Made by a program: the position numbers and the translations under genes. DNA of 64,000 nt from Paenarthrobacter sp. A20 (lineage in GTDB: Bacteria; Actinomycetota; Actinomycetes; Actinomycetales; Micrococcaceae): contig NZ_JALJWH010000001.1 of the NCBI RefSeq assembly GCF_024168825.1, positions 3,286,001 to 3,350,000 on the forward strand, given 5' to 3'. Under the pieces are notes generated by a model. That model did not search any database. It was not told the DNA's origin and worked only from the letters and a program-made list of their open reading frames with translations. The first letter of the stretch is position 1, and each line of letters begins with the position of its first letter. Of this stretch, positions 26,617 through 35,603 are shown one piece after another.

Positions 26617-27942
26617 GTGCCAGTTGAGGACATCAAGATTCCAGGGGCTCCATCGATTGAGCGACCAGCCGTTGAAGAACCCACAGTGGCCCGGGAGCCG
26701 TTGTCGCCGAAGCCTGATCAGCAGGGTCCCGAGGCCGTGTCACCGACAGGGAGCCCCAGCGGCGCCCCCGAAAACTCACGTGCCCAGTCCGGCCAGTACC
26801 TGACAACGGCCCAGGGCCTGAGGCTGGGAGATACAGACCATTCCTTGAAAGCCGGACCACGGGGCCCGATTTTGCTCCAAGACCATCACTTGCGTGAGAA
26901 GATCACACACTTTGATCACGAGAGAATTCCGGAGCGCGTGGTTCACGCCAGGGGAGCCGGGGCTCATGGAACGTTTCGCTCCTACGGCGCGGCGTCACAA
27001 ATCACGAAGGCAGGGTTCCTTGGGCCGGATGTAGAAACCCCCGTGTTCGTGAGGTTTTCCACTGTCTTGGGATCCAGGGGGTCCGCTGATGCGGTCCGTG
27101 ACACGCGTGGCTTCTCCACGAAGTTCTACACGGATGAGGGTACCTACGACCTGGTGGGAAATAACATTCCTGTCTTCTTCATTCAGGACGGCATCAAGTT
27201 CCCGGACCTCATCCACGCGGGGAAACCGCACCCTGACAGGGAAATCCCGCAGGCTCAGAGTGCGCACGACACGTTCTGGGATTTCGTTTCGTTGCATACC
27301 GAAGCGCAAGCGCACACGATGTGGAATATGTCCGACCGCGGAATTCCCCGCTCCTACCGGACCATGGAAGGGTTCGGCGTCCACACCTTCCGGTTGGTGG
27401 ATGCGGCCGGTAAGACCACTCTGGTGAAATTCCACTGGAAGCCGAAGCTGGGTGTCCATTCATTGGTGTGGGAAGAGGCCCAGATTATTAACGGCATGGA
27501 TCCCGATTTCCACCGTCGTGATCTGGCCGATGCGATCGAATCAGGTGCGTACCCGCAGTGGGAGCTTGGCATCCAGACGTTCCCGGACACTGAAGATCAA
27601 ATGTTTGAAGGTATCGACCTTCTGGATCCCACCAAGTTCATCCCTGAGGAACTGGCTCCGGTTCAGCCGATCGGGCTGATGACGCTGAACGCCAACCCGA
27701 CCAACTACTTTGCCGAGACCGAGCAGGTAGCCTTCCACCCGGGACACCTCGTCCCAGGCATCGATGTCACTAATGATCCGCTGCTGCAGGTCCGCCTGTT
27801 CTCATACCTGGACACGCAGATTTAACGGCTTGGTGGACCGAACTTCGCCCAAATTCCCATCAATCGTCCCCACGCACCGGTTAATGACATGCTGCGGGAC
27901 GGGATGCACCAGACTGGGTTGAAATTTGTCCGCGGACAATGA
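26617..27942 (+). pseudogene. Catalase gene interrupted by an in-frame stop
   Basis: A haem catalase reading frame that starts at a GTG (26617) preceded by GAGGAG. The distal histidine (H110 in VVHARG), the catalytic asparagine region GNNIPVFF (about 181-188) and the proximal haem tyrosine (Y397 in RLFSYLDTQ) are present. A TAA at 27823-27825 ends the frame six residues after that tyrosine, after 402 residues. The same frame then continues with conserved catalase sequence, [15 protein letters not shown] and [10 protein letters not shown], to a second stop at 27942. The expected residue at the TAA is Thr or Ser, so this is a nonsense change. Sequence after the second stop does not resemble the usual C-terminal region. 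The N-terminal ~55 residues are proline-rich. Either the gene is decaying or a truncated protein is made. Confidence 0.75.
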
Positions 27943-28111
27943 TGCACGCAGCCGGGAAAGCCGACTCCACCTTGACCACCAACTGCAGTTTTCCAAGGTC
28001 CTGGGAGCGTCCTCCATGAACGGTGGCTGCCCGGTGATTCACGTGGTGCCCCCGCCCGCCTTTTCGCAGGCTATTCGCTGGGATTCTCATGATCGGGAGT
28101 GTCCGGGCTGC

Positions 28112-28582
28112 TCAGATGACGGGCCAGACAACTCGCGTCTGCCACTTGGCAGGGTCCGGTTCCTTTTCGGGGTCACTCATATAGAACTCCCACATGGTGT
28201 CTGAGGGTGTTAAACCTTCCGCACTCATTCGCTCGAGGATGAGCGCGTACGTCTGCTCGAGGGTGTCGTAAGGTCCCTTATGCACAGCTTCGAGGGCGTC
28301 CGACTCCGGCAACATTCCGCTGATAACCTCTCCGGCAGCGGAGAAATTCGGTGTCACGGGGAAGCCGGCCTCTACGTCGACGGAGTCGGTTGGCATCCCG
28401 TGGTACATGGCGAACGGGGGTCCCGTGGGGCTGGCGTTCTGGGCTTGGACGGCCGCCATGGCAGCGCCAAATGCGCGGCCGAAGAATTCCGTCAATTTCG
28501 CCATGGGGACCCGCTCGCGGAGCACTGCAGTGGGTTGCTCGGAGGTTCGAATCAGGGCGGGTTGCTGGTCGAGGATGCTCAT
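28112..28582 (-). CDS. GyrI-like / AraC effector-binding-domain small-molecule-binding protein
   Basis: A 156-residue stand-alone effector-binding domain of the GyrI-like (SOUL/BacE) superfamily, with PFAMYHGMP and a C-terminal WEFYMSDPEKEPDPAKW typical of the fold. Such proteins bind hydrophobic or cationic small molecules, and some hydrolyse esters or act as sensors. There is no DNA-binding domain. Upstream, at 28618-28631, is a perfect DosR-type box whose centre is 42.5 bp before the A of the ATG, with AAGTCT as -10, so I infer membership of the dormancy-type regulon and a leaderless mRNA. The lack of a good ribosome site fits this. Confidence 0.8.
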   Translation of the reverse strand: MSILDQQPALIRTSEQPTAVLRERVPMAKLTEFFGRAFGAAMAAVQAQNASPTGPPFAMYHGMPTDSVDVEAGFPVTPNFSAAGEVISGMLPESDALEAVHKGPYDTLEQTYALILERMSAEGLTPSDTMWEFYMSDPEKEPDPAKWQTRVVWPVI

Positions 28583-28617
28583 ACTTCAAGACTTCCCCGA
28601 TCGGGCTGCTGTCAGTA

Positions 28618-28631
28618 GGGCCGAACGACTC
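28618..28631 (-). promoter_or_regulatory. DosR-type box for the GyrI-like gene
   Basis: Core GGGCC-GAAC-GACTC. The -10 is AAGTCT at 28594-28589 on the minus strand and the predicted start point 28582 is the A of the ATG. The centre lies at -42.5. Confidence 0.65.
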
Positions 28632-28682
28632 TAAAACCGGGACAAGCTGGCAGGTGCGACGCAAACGTTCGGTTCGTGGCAA

Positions 28683-29051
28683 CTATGCCGTCTCAAAGGC
28701 CTCCTTGATCCACTTCGCAACCTCGGCGTCGACCAAGGCGGGGTTGTGGAGTTCCACGTGATGCATCCACACGGAAGGAGCAGGATGAGCTATTTCTTTG
28801 AACCTTGGGGAGTCGAGCTTATAGGGCAACGCCAACGACAACACGGCCGGTACCCCCGAATGGACGTACTTGTGCGGTCGCCACAAGTAGGCAAACCCAC
28901 GATGCCGCCGTAGGGCGACCTGGCTCTTGGAGACGTGGACCTGAAAATCACCGAGTCCACCGGCGATGGCAAAGACGGCCTCACAGATCGCGAGACCTTG
29001 AGGGGATCCGTTGAAGAAGGCAACAGCATCCGCGGGCAGGACCGTGGTCAT
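28683..29051 (-). CDS. DUF5655-family protein
   Basis: A 122-residue cytoplasmic protein that fits the actinobacterial DUF5655 family: SKSQVALRRHRGFAYLWRP, then a basic beta region, and HHVELHNPALVDAEVAKW near the end. The function is unknown, and the basic motifs suggest nucleic-acid or phosphate contact. The ATG at 29051 overlaps the stop of the ABC permease gene (ATGA), so it is the last gene of the exporter operon. An earlier in-frame start would lie inside the permease gene. Confidence 0.7.
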   Translation of the reverse strand: MTTVLPADAVAFFNGSPQGLAICEAVFAIAGGLGDFQVHVSKSQVALRRHRGFAYLWRPHKYVHSGVPAVLSLALPYKLDSPRFKEIAHPAPSVWMHHVELHNPALVDAEVAKWIKEAFETA

Positions 29052-30214
29052 AGCGCCCTTCGGAGGCTGCGCCGGAGGAACCATGCACCACAAAAGAGGA
29101 GAACCGCGGCCATCCCTGCCAGAACGCCCAGGCCAGGCAGGATGTCGGAGAAGGAGGCGTCCCGCCGCTGGATGGCGGCCAGGGCGTCATATGCCCACCG
29201 GTGAGGGGTGAGCCACGATATTGATTGGAGTGGTTCGGCGAAGAACTCCGGAGGCACCATGCAGCCGCCCAGACCAGCCAGTACGAGACCTGCGCCTATG
29301 CCGATCCCTGTTGCGGCGCCGTCGTGATCCAAGAGCGAGCCGATGATCATGGCCGCTGCGGCCGCTACCGCGCTGAAGGCCAGAAGTACCAGTGCGGTGA
29401 GCCAGAGGTTGCCCCAATCGACGCCGAAGAGCAGAGCCGTACCAACCAGGATGTATGCACCTTGAACCGAGGCGATCCCAAACCTTCCTGCTGCCTGGCC
29501 GATGATCGTCTGACCGCTGGTCACAGGTGCTGCCATGGTGCGCGGGATGACGCCGAACCGGCGGGCCTGGATCAGCGTGGCGGCACCGGTGAGGGAACTG
29601 AGAAAGATGAACAGCAGCAGTTGCTGTACCGCCCCAAGATCGAAGACTCCGAGTCCGCGGAACTCCTGGGAGGTGTTGTCGGTGTCCACAATGTCTACCC
29701 GGGGTGCCTGAACAGCTTCTTTCGCCTGGGCCAAGGCGGATGCCGCGGCCTCTGCCGGCAGGCCTGCCTGTTCCAAGGCGGCGCGCTGGCTGTGCCGCAC
29801 GCTGATGGCCATCAGGGAGCCCTTGACCTCCTGCAATGCCGCTTGGGCCGAAGCCTGCGATGCCGTCAGAATTTCCAGATCCGCTACGCGTCCGTCATTG
29901 AACGCGGCTGCCGCTTCGGGGCTGATGATGACCCCGACGTCGGCCCTTCCGCGCCCCAGTTGTTCGCGCACCACTTGCGCAGTACCGGATTCCACCTGCA
30001 TGCCGTCGGCTTCCAACTGTTCTGATATCGACGATTCCAGAACCGTGCCGGAACCACCGCCCAATGCAACCCGGGTTTCGCTGTTGCTGGAGCCGAACTG
30101 GGTGCCCAACAACAGAATCAACAGGAGCGGGAAGATGAAGACGAAGAAGATGTTGGATCGGTCCCGCAGGAAGCGCCGCACTTCCACGCCGGCGATGGCG
30201 AAGATCACTTTCAC
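29048..30214 (-). CDS. ABC-2 type exporter permease, second copy
   Basis: A 388-residue permease with one N-terminal helix, a large extracytoplasmic segment (about residues 45-190) and a C-terminal block of five helices, the long ABC-2 layout seen in YhgE/YhaP-type exporters. The GTG at 30214 overlaps the stop of the preceding permease gene (GTGA); the sequence before it belongs to that gene. It is probably a heterodimer partner of its neighbour. The substrate is unknown. Confidence 0.82.
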   Translation of the reverse strand: MKVIFAIAGVEVRRFLRDRSNIFFVFIFPLLLILLLGTQFGSSNSETRVALGGGSGTVLESSISEQLEADGMQVESGTAQVVREQLGRGRADVGVIISPEAAAAFNDGRVADLEILTASQASAQAALQEVKGSLMAISVRHSQRAALEQAGLPAEAAASALAQAKEAVQAPRVDIVDTDNTSQEFRGLGVFDLGAVQQLLLFIFLSSLTGAATLIQARRFGVIPRTMAAPVTSGQTIIGQAAGRFGIASVQGAYILVGTALLFGVDWGNLWLTALVLLAFSAVAAAAAMIIGSLLDHDGAATGIGIGAGLVLAGLGGCMVPPEFFAEPLQSISWLTPHRWAYDALAAIQRRDASFSDILPGLGVLAGMAAVLLFCGAWFLRRSLRRAL

Positions 30215-31383
30215 GTCTTGGCGCCCCGGTCCGGCAGGAAGCGGGCCGTGAGGACGCATGCGGCCGCGAATCCCCACATCGTCATCAAGGGCACGGCGAC
30301 TTCTGCGACGCCGCCGCCACCGGCCGAGATTCCCAAGCCCCGGATGAAGGCTCCCACCGGGTTCAGGTCCATGAGGACCGCCATGAATCCTGACGCCTGG
30401 ATGGGAAAGAAGGCGCCTCCCGCGATACCCAACACCATGGCAATTATGGATTGCGCCACATTGGCCTGCTCGGCTGACCGAACCACCTTGGCCACGATGA
30501 AGGTCAAGCTGGTGGCTGCGGCCGCTGCGGCGAGGACCAGCAAGACCACAACGGCGGGGGACCCGAAGTCAACGCCGAAAAGGAGCGTGCCGCTGGCAAG
30601 CAGCACGGCACTGGCGGCGACTCCCAGAGAGAAACCAACAACAGCTTTGGCGGCAACGACGGTCCACTGCGGCACAGCTGTGGACCTGATCCGGCCGAGG
30701 GTTCCCTGCTCCTTTTCCGCCAACAGTCCAAGGACACCAAACCCTACTGTGAACAAGAGGAACAAACCCGTTTGACCGGCCACCAGGCCGGCCCGAAGTG
30801 ACAACTGACCCGTTGCGGCAACTCCTTCCCTTACATGGAGGATTGGTTCGCCGGACACCGCGATACGCCCAATGCCCGCTGCCATATCAGGGGAGATCCC
30901 ACCTAGTCCCGCAGCCGTCTCCGTTACCGACGCGGCAGTGAACCGCTCCACGATTCCAGTCACGATTGAGATCAGGACACTCGTCTCGAGGACTGAGCCG
31001 CTGCCTTCGATCAGTTGGAGGGTGGATGGCTGCCCGGTAGCCAGTGCGGAACTGAAACCGGCCGGGATGACCAGTCCCAGGGCGGCGCCCGACGTGCGGG
31101 TTTCCGAGCTCACGGCATCTGGTGACACCTCACGGACAGTGACCTTCATGGCTTCTGTGGACCCCAGTGAATCCAGCAGCGCAGCTCCGAGCGGGCCGGA
31201 GTCTTCGACGCTCACTACGACCGTGGCTGGTTGCAGGTCGACGCTGCCGGTACCCAGTCGGCCAAAAGCCAGGCTCAGCACGCCCATCAGTGCCAACGGG
31301 ACGATGAGTGAGAAGATGAGCACTGACTTATCCCTCCGGCGTTGACGAAAATCATTGCCGACCATGGTCCAGAGCGCTCGCAT
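30211..31383 (-). CDS. ABC-2 type exporter permease, first copy
   Basis: A 390-residue permease of the same long ABC-2 layout as the following gene: an N-terminal cytoplasmic NDFRQRRRDKS, one helix, a ~150-residue outer segment and a C-terminal membrane block. It starts two bases after the ATPase gene and overlaps the second permease gene by four bases. The pair with one ATPase forms a heterodimeric exporter. Confidence 0.83.
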   Translation of the reverse strand: MRALWTMVGNDFRQRRRDKSVLIFSLIVPLALMGVLSLAFGRLGTGSVDLQPATVVVSVEDSGPLGAALLDSLGSTEAMKVTVREVSPDAVSSETRTSGAALGLVIPAGFSSALATGQPSTLQLIEGSGSVLETSVLISIVTGIVERFTAASVTETAAGLGGISPDMAAGIGRIAVSGEPILHVREGVAATGQLSLRAGLVAGQTGLFLLFTVGFGVLGLLAEKEQGTLGRIRSTAVPQWTVVAAKAVVGFSLGVAASAVLLASGTLLFGVDFGSPAVVVLLVLAAAAAATSLTFIVAKVVRSAEQANVAQSIIAMVLGIAGGAFFPIQASGFMAVLMDLNPVGAFIRGLGISAGGGGVAEVAVPLMTMWGFAAACVLTARFLPDRGAKT

Positions 31384-31385
31384 GG

Positions 31386-32342
31386 TCAGTCCCTGAGCGC
31401 TTTGCCGGTCAAATGCAGGAAAACCGATTCGAGGTCCGGTCGCGTCACGGCGACCGAAGCCATGGTCATTCCTGAGCGGGCGGCAGTGGTGACAATCCCT
31501 GCAAGCAGGGCGGCCCCGTCCGTAACGGTGAGCATCAACCCGATTTCCCCTGAATCGGTGACGCGATGAACGCCGTCGAGTGACCGGAGTGCTTCAGCCG
31601 CCGCCGTGAGCCGTCCGGTCCCCACAAGGGTGATCTGGTCCAGTCCACCGGTTAGCGTGATGAGTTCGTCCCTGGTTCCTTCGGCCTGGACCCGGCCCTG
31701 ATCAAGAATGGCAATCCGATCACAGAGGCGCTCGGCCTCTTCCATGTAGTGGGTCGTGTAAAGGACAGCCGTACCCTCCGATGACAGGTTTCCCACCGCC
31801 TCAAGAATTGAGTTGCGGGACTGCGGGTCGACACCAACCGTCGGTTCGTCGAGGATCAGCAATCGGGGGCGGTGCAGCAGACCGATACCAATGTTCAAAC
31901 GACGTTTCATTCCACCGGAGTACTTTTTGGTTTGCTCACCCGCACGTTCGGCCAGCCCAAGGAGATCCAGGACTGAGTCCACCCTGGAGGCCAGTTCTTT
32001 CCGCCCCAGTCCTTGGAGCCTGCCGAAGAAGTTCAGGTTTTCGCGGGCCGACAGATCCGGATAAATGGCGAGCTCCTGCGGTACCAAACCAAGATGGCGC
32101 TTTGCCGCAGTTCCCGCAGGGTCCATCCGGGTGCCGGCCACGTCTACTGACCCGGAATCGGCGGGGATCAGGCCGGCGACCATGGAGATAATGGTGGTCT
32201 TTCCGGCACCGTTCGGGCCCAGGAGGCCGTAAGTCTCGCCGGGGCGGATGATGAAGGAGACGTCGTCGACGGCGGTCAGGTCACCGAATCTCTTGACGAG
32301 CCGGTCTGCTGACAGGACTGTTCCGGTGCGAGGAGGTGCCAC
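31386..32342 (-). CDS. ABC exporter ATPase
   Basis: An ATPase of about 318 residues with Walker A GPNGAGKT, signature YSGGMKRRLNIGIG, Walker B LLILDEPTVGVDP and switch THYMEEAE, typical of DrrA/CcmA-like exporters. I prefer the GTG at 32342; a TTG at 32354 in the same frame is also possible and neither has a strong ribosome site. It follows a pyridoxamine-oxidase-like gene by about 25 bases, so the exporter operon may be read from the DosR-type promoter upstream of that gene. Confidence 0.83.
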   Translation of the reverse strand: MAPPRTGTVLSADRLVKRFGDLTAVDDVSFIIRPGETYGLLGPNGAGKTTIISMVAGLIPADSGSVDVAGTRMDPAGTAAKRHLGLVPQELAIYPDLSARENLNFFGRLQGLGRKELASRVDSVLDLLGLAERAGEQTKKYSGGMKRRLNIGIGLLHRPRLLILDEPTVGVDPQSRNSILEAVGNLSSEGTAVLYTTHYMEEAERLCDRIAILDQGRVQAEGTRDELITLTGGLDQITLVGTGRLTAAAEALRSLDGVHRVTDSGEIGLMLTVTDGAALLAGIVTTAARSGMTMASVAVTRPDLESVFLHLTGKALRD

Positions 32343-32366
32343 CTGATTCTTCAAGGGCGCACCGGA

Positions 32367-32837
32367 CTATTCCAGGCCGGCCCGTGTTGCGTCGTTGAGT
32401 GGAGTCCGAAGCGACATCGGCGCTGAAAGGTCGAATCGTCTCCCGGTTACTGAATCCGGAACGATCCTGAAGAGGTGGTCCTGGCCCACTCCCTGCCACG
32501 GGAAGAGGGCACGCCTGATTTCGTCAAGACGGGGGCCCTCCGATCCTGCTTCTTCAACGCCGCCTTTCGCCACAACGCTCCAGGCGATACCGAACTCGGC
32601 GCTCACGGAGTCCGCTTCGATTGCTACCACGGCGTCATCCTCCATGGCCCACTGTTTGGTTCCCGGCCCGGTCCTGAAAACCACAGTGTTGTTATCCACG
32701 GCGAAGTTCACGGGAAAGATATCAGGGTGGCCGTTGACGATCACAGAAAGTCGTCCAACGTTGGCCTCGCCGAGGAGCCTCCAGCAATCTTCCGTTTCAA
32801 GTACTTCTGCCTCAGGCACTATGTTTTTGTCGCTCAT
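32367..32837 (-). CDS. Pyridoxamine 5'-phosphate oxidase-family protein (copy 1)
   Basis: A 156-residue split-barrel flavin-binding-fold protein. It shares the pattern of the other copies in this window: ECW/DCW-like start (ETEDCWRLL), VGRLSVIVNGHPDIFPVNF, VVFRTGPGTK, the AWSVV strand and GRRFDLSAP near the end. The family includes F420- or FMN-dependent reductases and haem-binding proteins; no reaction can be assigned. Its start overlaps the end of the upstream membrane-protein gene. A DosR-type box is centred exactly 42.5 bp before the ATG with a TAGGAT -10, which predicts a leaderless mRNA. Confidence 0.82.
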   Translation of the reverse strand: MSDKNIVPEAEVLETEDCWRLLGEANVGRLSVIVNGHPDIFPVNFAVDNNTVVFRTGPGTKQWAMEDDAVVAIEADSVSAEFGIAWSVVAKGGVEEAGSEGPRLDEIRRALFPWQGVGQDHLFRIVPDSVTGRRFDLSAPMSLRTPLNDATRAGLE

Positions 32838-33324
32838 GCGGAGATCCTACGGCCGCTTTTCGGTCCCCAACAGGGCCCAAAGGCCCAGCCTGCAACCCAG
32901 TGTCTGTGGCCGGGTGTGGCGAGGCTACTCCAAGCAAAAGCAGGAGCAAACCTACTTCCGCCAAACCCGCTCCGAAGTAGGCCGCCTGCAGGGCGCTGAA
33001 CGGGATCAGGGCCATTTGGACGAAGATCCACACGAGGATGGAATATCCCGCCGTGGCGGCCGCCATGGATGCCAATCCACGTCGACGGAAGAGCAGGACG
33101 AAGGCCACCGTGTGTGAGCCCCCGACGATGACGGCCAGCAGAAGCCCCGGGACCAGGTAGCTGCTGAAGGGTGACCCGTCCAGGTATTCGACCGGTAGCT
33201 GGATTTCCGGCGGCAAAACGCTCTTGTCCACTCCCGGCCACGATCCGATGGCCATGACCAAGCCGCCGGCAATCGATGTCAACGCGACCAATGCCTGCAC
33301 GGTCAGAAGCATCCCTCGAGTCAT
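32812..33324 (-). CDS. Four-helix membrane protein of unknown function
   Basis: A 170-residue protein with four predicted membrane helices (LLTVQALVALTSIAGGLVMA, then about 55-80, 85-110 and 113-133) and a polar tail that is rich in Gly, Pro and charged residues. I do not recognise a named function; it resembles small actinobacterial integral membrane proteins of the DUF4383-like kind only in layout. It has an AGGAGG ribosome site. The last 26 bases overlap the next gene start, and the C-terminal ~25 codons double as that gene's promoter. Confidence 0.7.
   Translation of the reverse strand: MTRGMLLTVQALVALTSIAGGLVMAIGSWPGVDKSVLPPEIQLPVEYLDGSPFSSYLVPGLLLAVIVGGSHTVAFVLLFRRRGLASMAAATAGYSILVWIFVQMALIPFSALQAAYFGAGLAEVGLLLLLLGVASPHPATDTGLQAGPLGPVGDRKAAVGSPHERQKHSA
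32873..32886 (-). promoter_or_regulatory. DosR-type box for PNPOx copy 1
   Basis: Core GGGCC-CAAA-GGCCC. The -10 is TAGGAT (32849-32844) and the predicted start point 32837 equals the A of the ATG. The box lies inside the 3' end of the upstream membrane-protein gene. The 19 bases AACAGGGCCCAAAGGCCCA recur in inverse orientation at 51612-51630. Confidence 0.7.
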
Positions 33325-33431
33325 GGTTCCTCCTAAATGATGGTGTGTCGAAAACGTTGTCCGCAGCTACCGCAACGGAAGCAACTACACCGACACGCCG
33401 ACGTCGGGGGTTACTGCTGGCTCGTCGTCAT

Positions 33432-34877
33432 TCACTGCAGGCCGGCCCTTCCGTCAGCGTTTGGGGGCTGCAGTTGCTCGGGATCGAAGGCACCCTGATC
33501 CAGACGGAACGGCGGATATTCGTCGCGCAGCAGGGCTCCGTAGATGAGCACGCGGTACACCCATCGGTTGATGCCCATGATGAAGGCGAACAGGGGTCGC
33601 GGGTAGCTGCCGGTAAACAACAGGATTACCAAAGCGATGAGGACCAGCAGACCCAGCAAGGACAGTCCGCCGCCGCGATCGTTGATCACGCCGGCGGGTC
33701 CGTCCTCGGTTCTCCAAGCCCACGTCGCCGTTCCTGTGAACGCCCCCACGATCAACAGGTGCGGTATGAGCAGCAACCAGGACTTTACAAGAACCAGGCC
33801 CCGGGAGAGGCGGGCCGGATAAACCACCTCCACGTTCGCCGGGTAGTCCGTCCGGGAGAGGCTGAACGGAGGATAGTGATCGGTCCCGCCTGCGGCGTAG
33901 GCATAGAAGGCCACGCGCCAGTTCCATCGGAGGACGCCGACATTGAAATGAAAGAGGGACAGCGGGTAGCGGCCAGTAATAAGGATGGCGAACCAAGCAA
34001 TGATGCTGGTGACGGCGAACGCGAACCAGAGGAAAAACAGCACGAAGAAATGGGGGATGGCGAGGAACCATTTCACCAGCCACAGCCACGGCGACAATGC
34101 GGCGTCCAGCTGGCCGGTGAAATGAAGCGGAGAGTTAAGGGCGCTTACCGGTGCGGGTCCTCGCGCTGCCGGTGATGTCGAAGGGGGTTGCCCCGGTGAT
34201 CCTCCGCCACGGCCCAGACCTACGGCGCCCAACACCAACAGCGGAACGCCGATAAGGATGGCCAGGACGCCGGCGAACAACAGGCCCATTGCGGCAGGCC
34301 TCATGAGGTCAGAACGGAAACCGGCCTGCAGATCTGCGGAGACGCCACCGCTGGCGTCAGCGTTCATCACCACCACAGTCCAATTACCGGGGGCGATGTT
34401 CCACGTGAGTTCCTGCTCGCCCGTTCCGGAGGCCGAGGCTGCCCAGAACTGTTGCGCACCGGGCGTTGCAGGGGTGGATGATCCTGGAATGTCCGTGTAA
34501 ACGGGCCGGAAGGGTTGGAACTTCACTTCACGCAACTCAGTGTGGTGCACCCCTGCAAGGTATGCGTCCACCTCGTTCTGGGGTGCAATGCCAATGAAGA
34601 CTTCACGCCCGGCTTCCGTCGCGGAGGCACGGAGCCTGAGGGTTCCGACGTCGAAGGGAAGCCTTTCGGGCGTGCCCTCGCCCACCGCATCGAGTTGGGG
34701 GGAGACCAATGCCCGGGACGAAACCGTGTACCGCTCTGTTGGGGAGGTGAAGAATGATCCGTCGTTTTGGGAAGAGGCAAGCCATGTCGCTACCGCACCT
34801 GCCGCGGCCAACGTGAAGCCGACCAAAGACAGAACAATGCCGACAATGAGGAGGACAACATGACCTGGTTTTTTCAT
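33432..34877 (-). CDS. DUF4389-domain membrane protein
   Basis: A 481-residue membrane protein with an N-terminal helix, an outer domain (about residues 40-190), a second helix around 195-220, then two DUF4389-type units. Each unit pairs WFLAIPHFFVLFFLW- or WLLLIPHLLIVGAF-like helices with a tail of form GRYPLSLFHFNVGVLRW or GSYPRPLFAFIMGINRW. The function is unknown. Members are common in actinobacteria. It follows a small membrane-protein gene by two bases and so belongs to the operon that starts at 36396. Confidence 0.75.
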   Translation of the reverse strand: MKKPGHVVLLIVGIVLSLVGFTLAAAGAVATWLASSQNDGSFFTSPTERYTVSSRALVSPQLDAVGEGTPERLPFDVGTLRLRASATEAGREVFIGIAPQNEVDAYLAGVHHTELREVKFQPFRPVYTDIPGSSTPATPGAQQFWAASASGTGEQELTWNIAPGNWTVVVMNADASGGVSADLQAGFRSDLMRPAAMGLLFAGVLAILIGVPLLVLGAVGLGRGGGSPGQPPSTSPAARGPAPVSALNSPLHFTGQLDAALSPWLWLVKWFLAIPHFFVLFFLWFAFAVTSIIAWFAILITGRYPLSLFHFNVGVLRWNWRVAFYAYAAGGTDHYPPFSLSRTDYPANVEVVYPARLSRGLVLVKSWLLLIPHLLIVGAFTGTATWAWRTEDGPAGVINDRGGGLSLLGLLVLIALVILLFTGSYPRPLFAFIMGINRWVYRVLIYGALLRDEYPPFRLDQGAFDPEQLQPPNADGRAGLQ

Positions 34878-34879
34878 GG

Positions 34880-35155
34880 TTAGCGTTCTTTCCGGTTGGA
34901 GATCAGCGAGGCAACGCCGAGGGCTGCGGCAGCGGCCCCGGCCGCAGCCGGGAACAAAGCCGAGAACAGCATGGTGTTGGACAGTGCCAGGACCCCGTAG
35001 ATCAGGAGCAGGAACGTCGCACCCCTCGACTGCGCGGAAGATGCGGTCCCGAAGGGCAGTAGGGTCTTTGTTAGCCCTACCGCTTCGATCACGGCAGACG
35101 CGCCGACCGCCGGTCGCACTGGAGCTGCTGGTACGGACATCTGCCCAGTGGTCAT
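34880..35155 (-). CDS. Small two-helix membrane protein
   Basis: A 91-residue protein with a polar N-terminal half and two hydrophobic stretches (ATFLLLIYGVLALSNTMLF and an alanine-rich stretch ending before SNRKER). I do not recognise a family. It starts one base after the stop of the universal stress protein gene, with the membrane-protein gene directly downstream. Operon position is the only hint of function. Confidence 0.6.
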   Translation of the reverse strand: MTTGQMSVPAAPVRPAVGASAVIEAVGLTKTLLPFGTASSAQSRGATFLLLIYGVLALSNTMLFSALFPAAAGAAAAALGVASLISNRKER

Positions 35156-35156
35156 C

Positions 35157-35603
35157 TCAATGACCCTTCTCCGGGGAGTGGACCACCAGGACGGGGCAGT
35201 GCGCGTGAGCAACGCAGCCCGAACTGACCGAACCGAGGAGAAGTCCACCAAAACCACCGTGACCGCGCCGGCCTACCACCAGAAGTGATGCATGTTTGCT
35301 GCCCTCAACAAGCCCTGCACGGGGAGACTGCCGAACAAGGCGGGAACTGACGTTCCTGGGCTTCTCAGTGCCGAAAGCCTCGACCAGTGCCTTATCGAGT
35401 CGTTCCTCGGCATCATGGGCGAAGCCATCTATGCCCATGGCCAGATATCCTTCGTATCCCAGCGGCATCTCCCAGCACCCCCACGCTTCAAGCGGTGCAT
35501 TGAGGGCCAGCGCAATTCGTTGTCCCTGGCGTAGTGCTTCCACCGATGCGTCGGAGCCGTCGACGCCAACAATGATCTTGCTCGGGTCAAGCCAGCCTGC
35601 CAT
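35157..35603 (-). CDS. Universal stress protein, single domain (copy 1)
   Basis: A 148-residue UspA-fold protein that keeps the ATP-binding pattern: IIVGVDGSDAS at the start and GRRGHGGFGGLLLGSVS near the end. ATP-binding universal stress proteins of this kind accumulate in hypoxia and starvation in actinobacteria. The ATG at 35603 has AGGAG in front at the right distance and shares one base with the flavodoxin stop (TGATG). It is closely similar to the copy at 45037, with the same unusual Y/W-rich segment EGYLAMGI, so the two probably arose by duplication. Confidence 0.88.
   Translation of the reverse strand: MAGWLDPSKIIVGVDGSDASVEALRQGQRIALALNAPLEAWGCWEMPLGYEGYLAMGIDGFAHDAEERLDKALVEAFGTEKPRNVSSRLVRQSPRAGLVEGSKHASLLVVGRRGHGGFGGLLLGSVSSGCVAHAHCPVLVVHSPEKGH

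Noticed and set aside
28683..32342. ABC exporter as a peptide exporter for the NRPS product
   Set aside because: It is far from the NRPS operon, on the same strand but beyond other genes, and lies instead behind a dormancy-type promoter.
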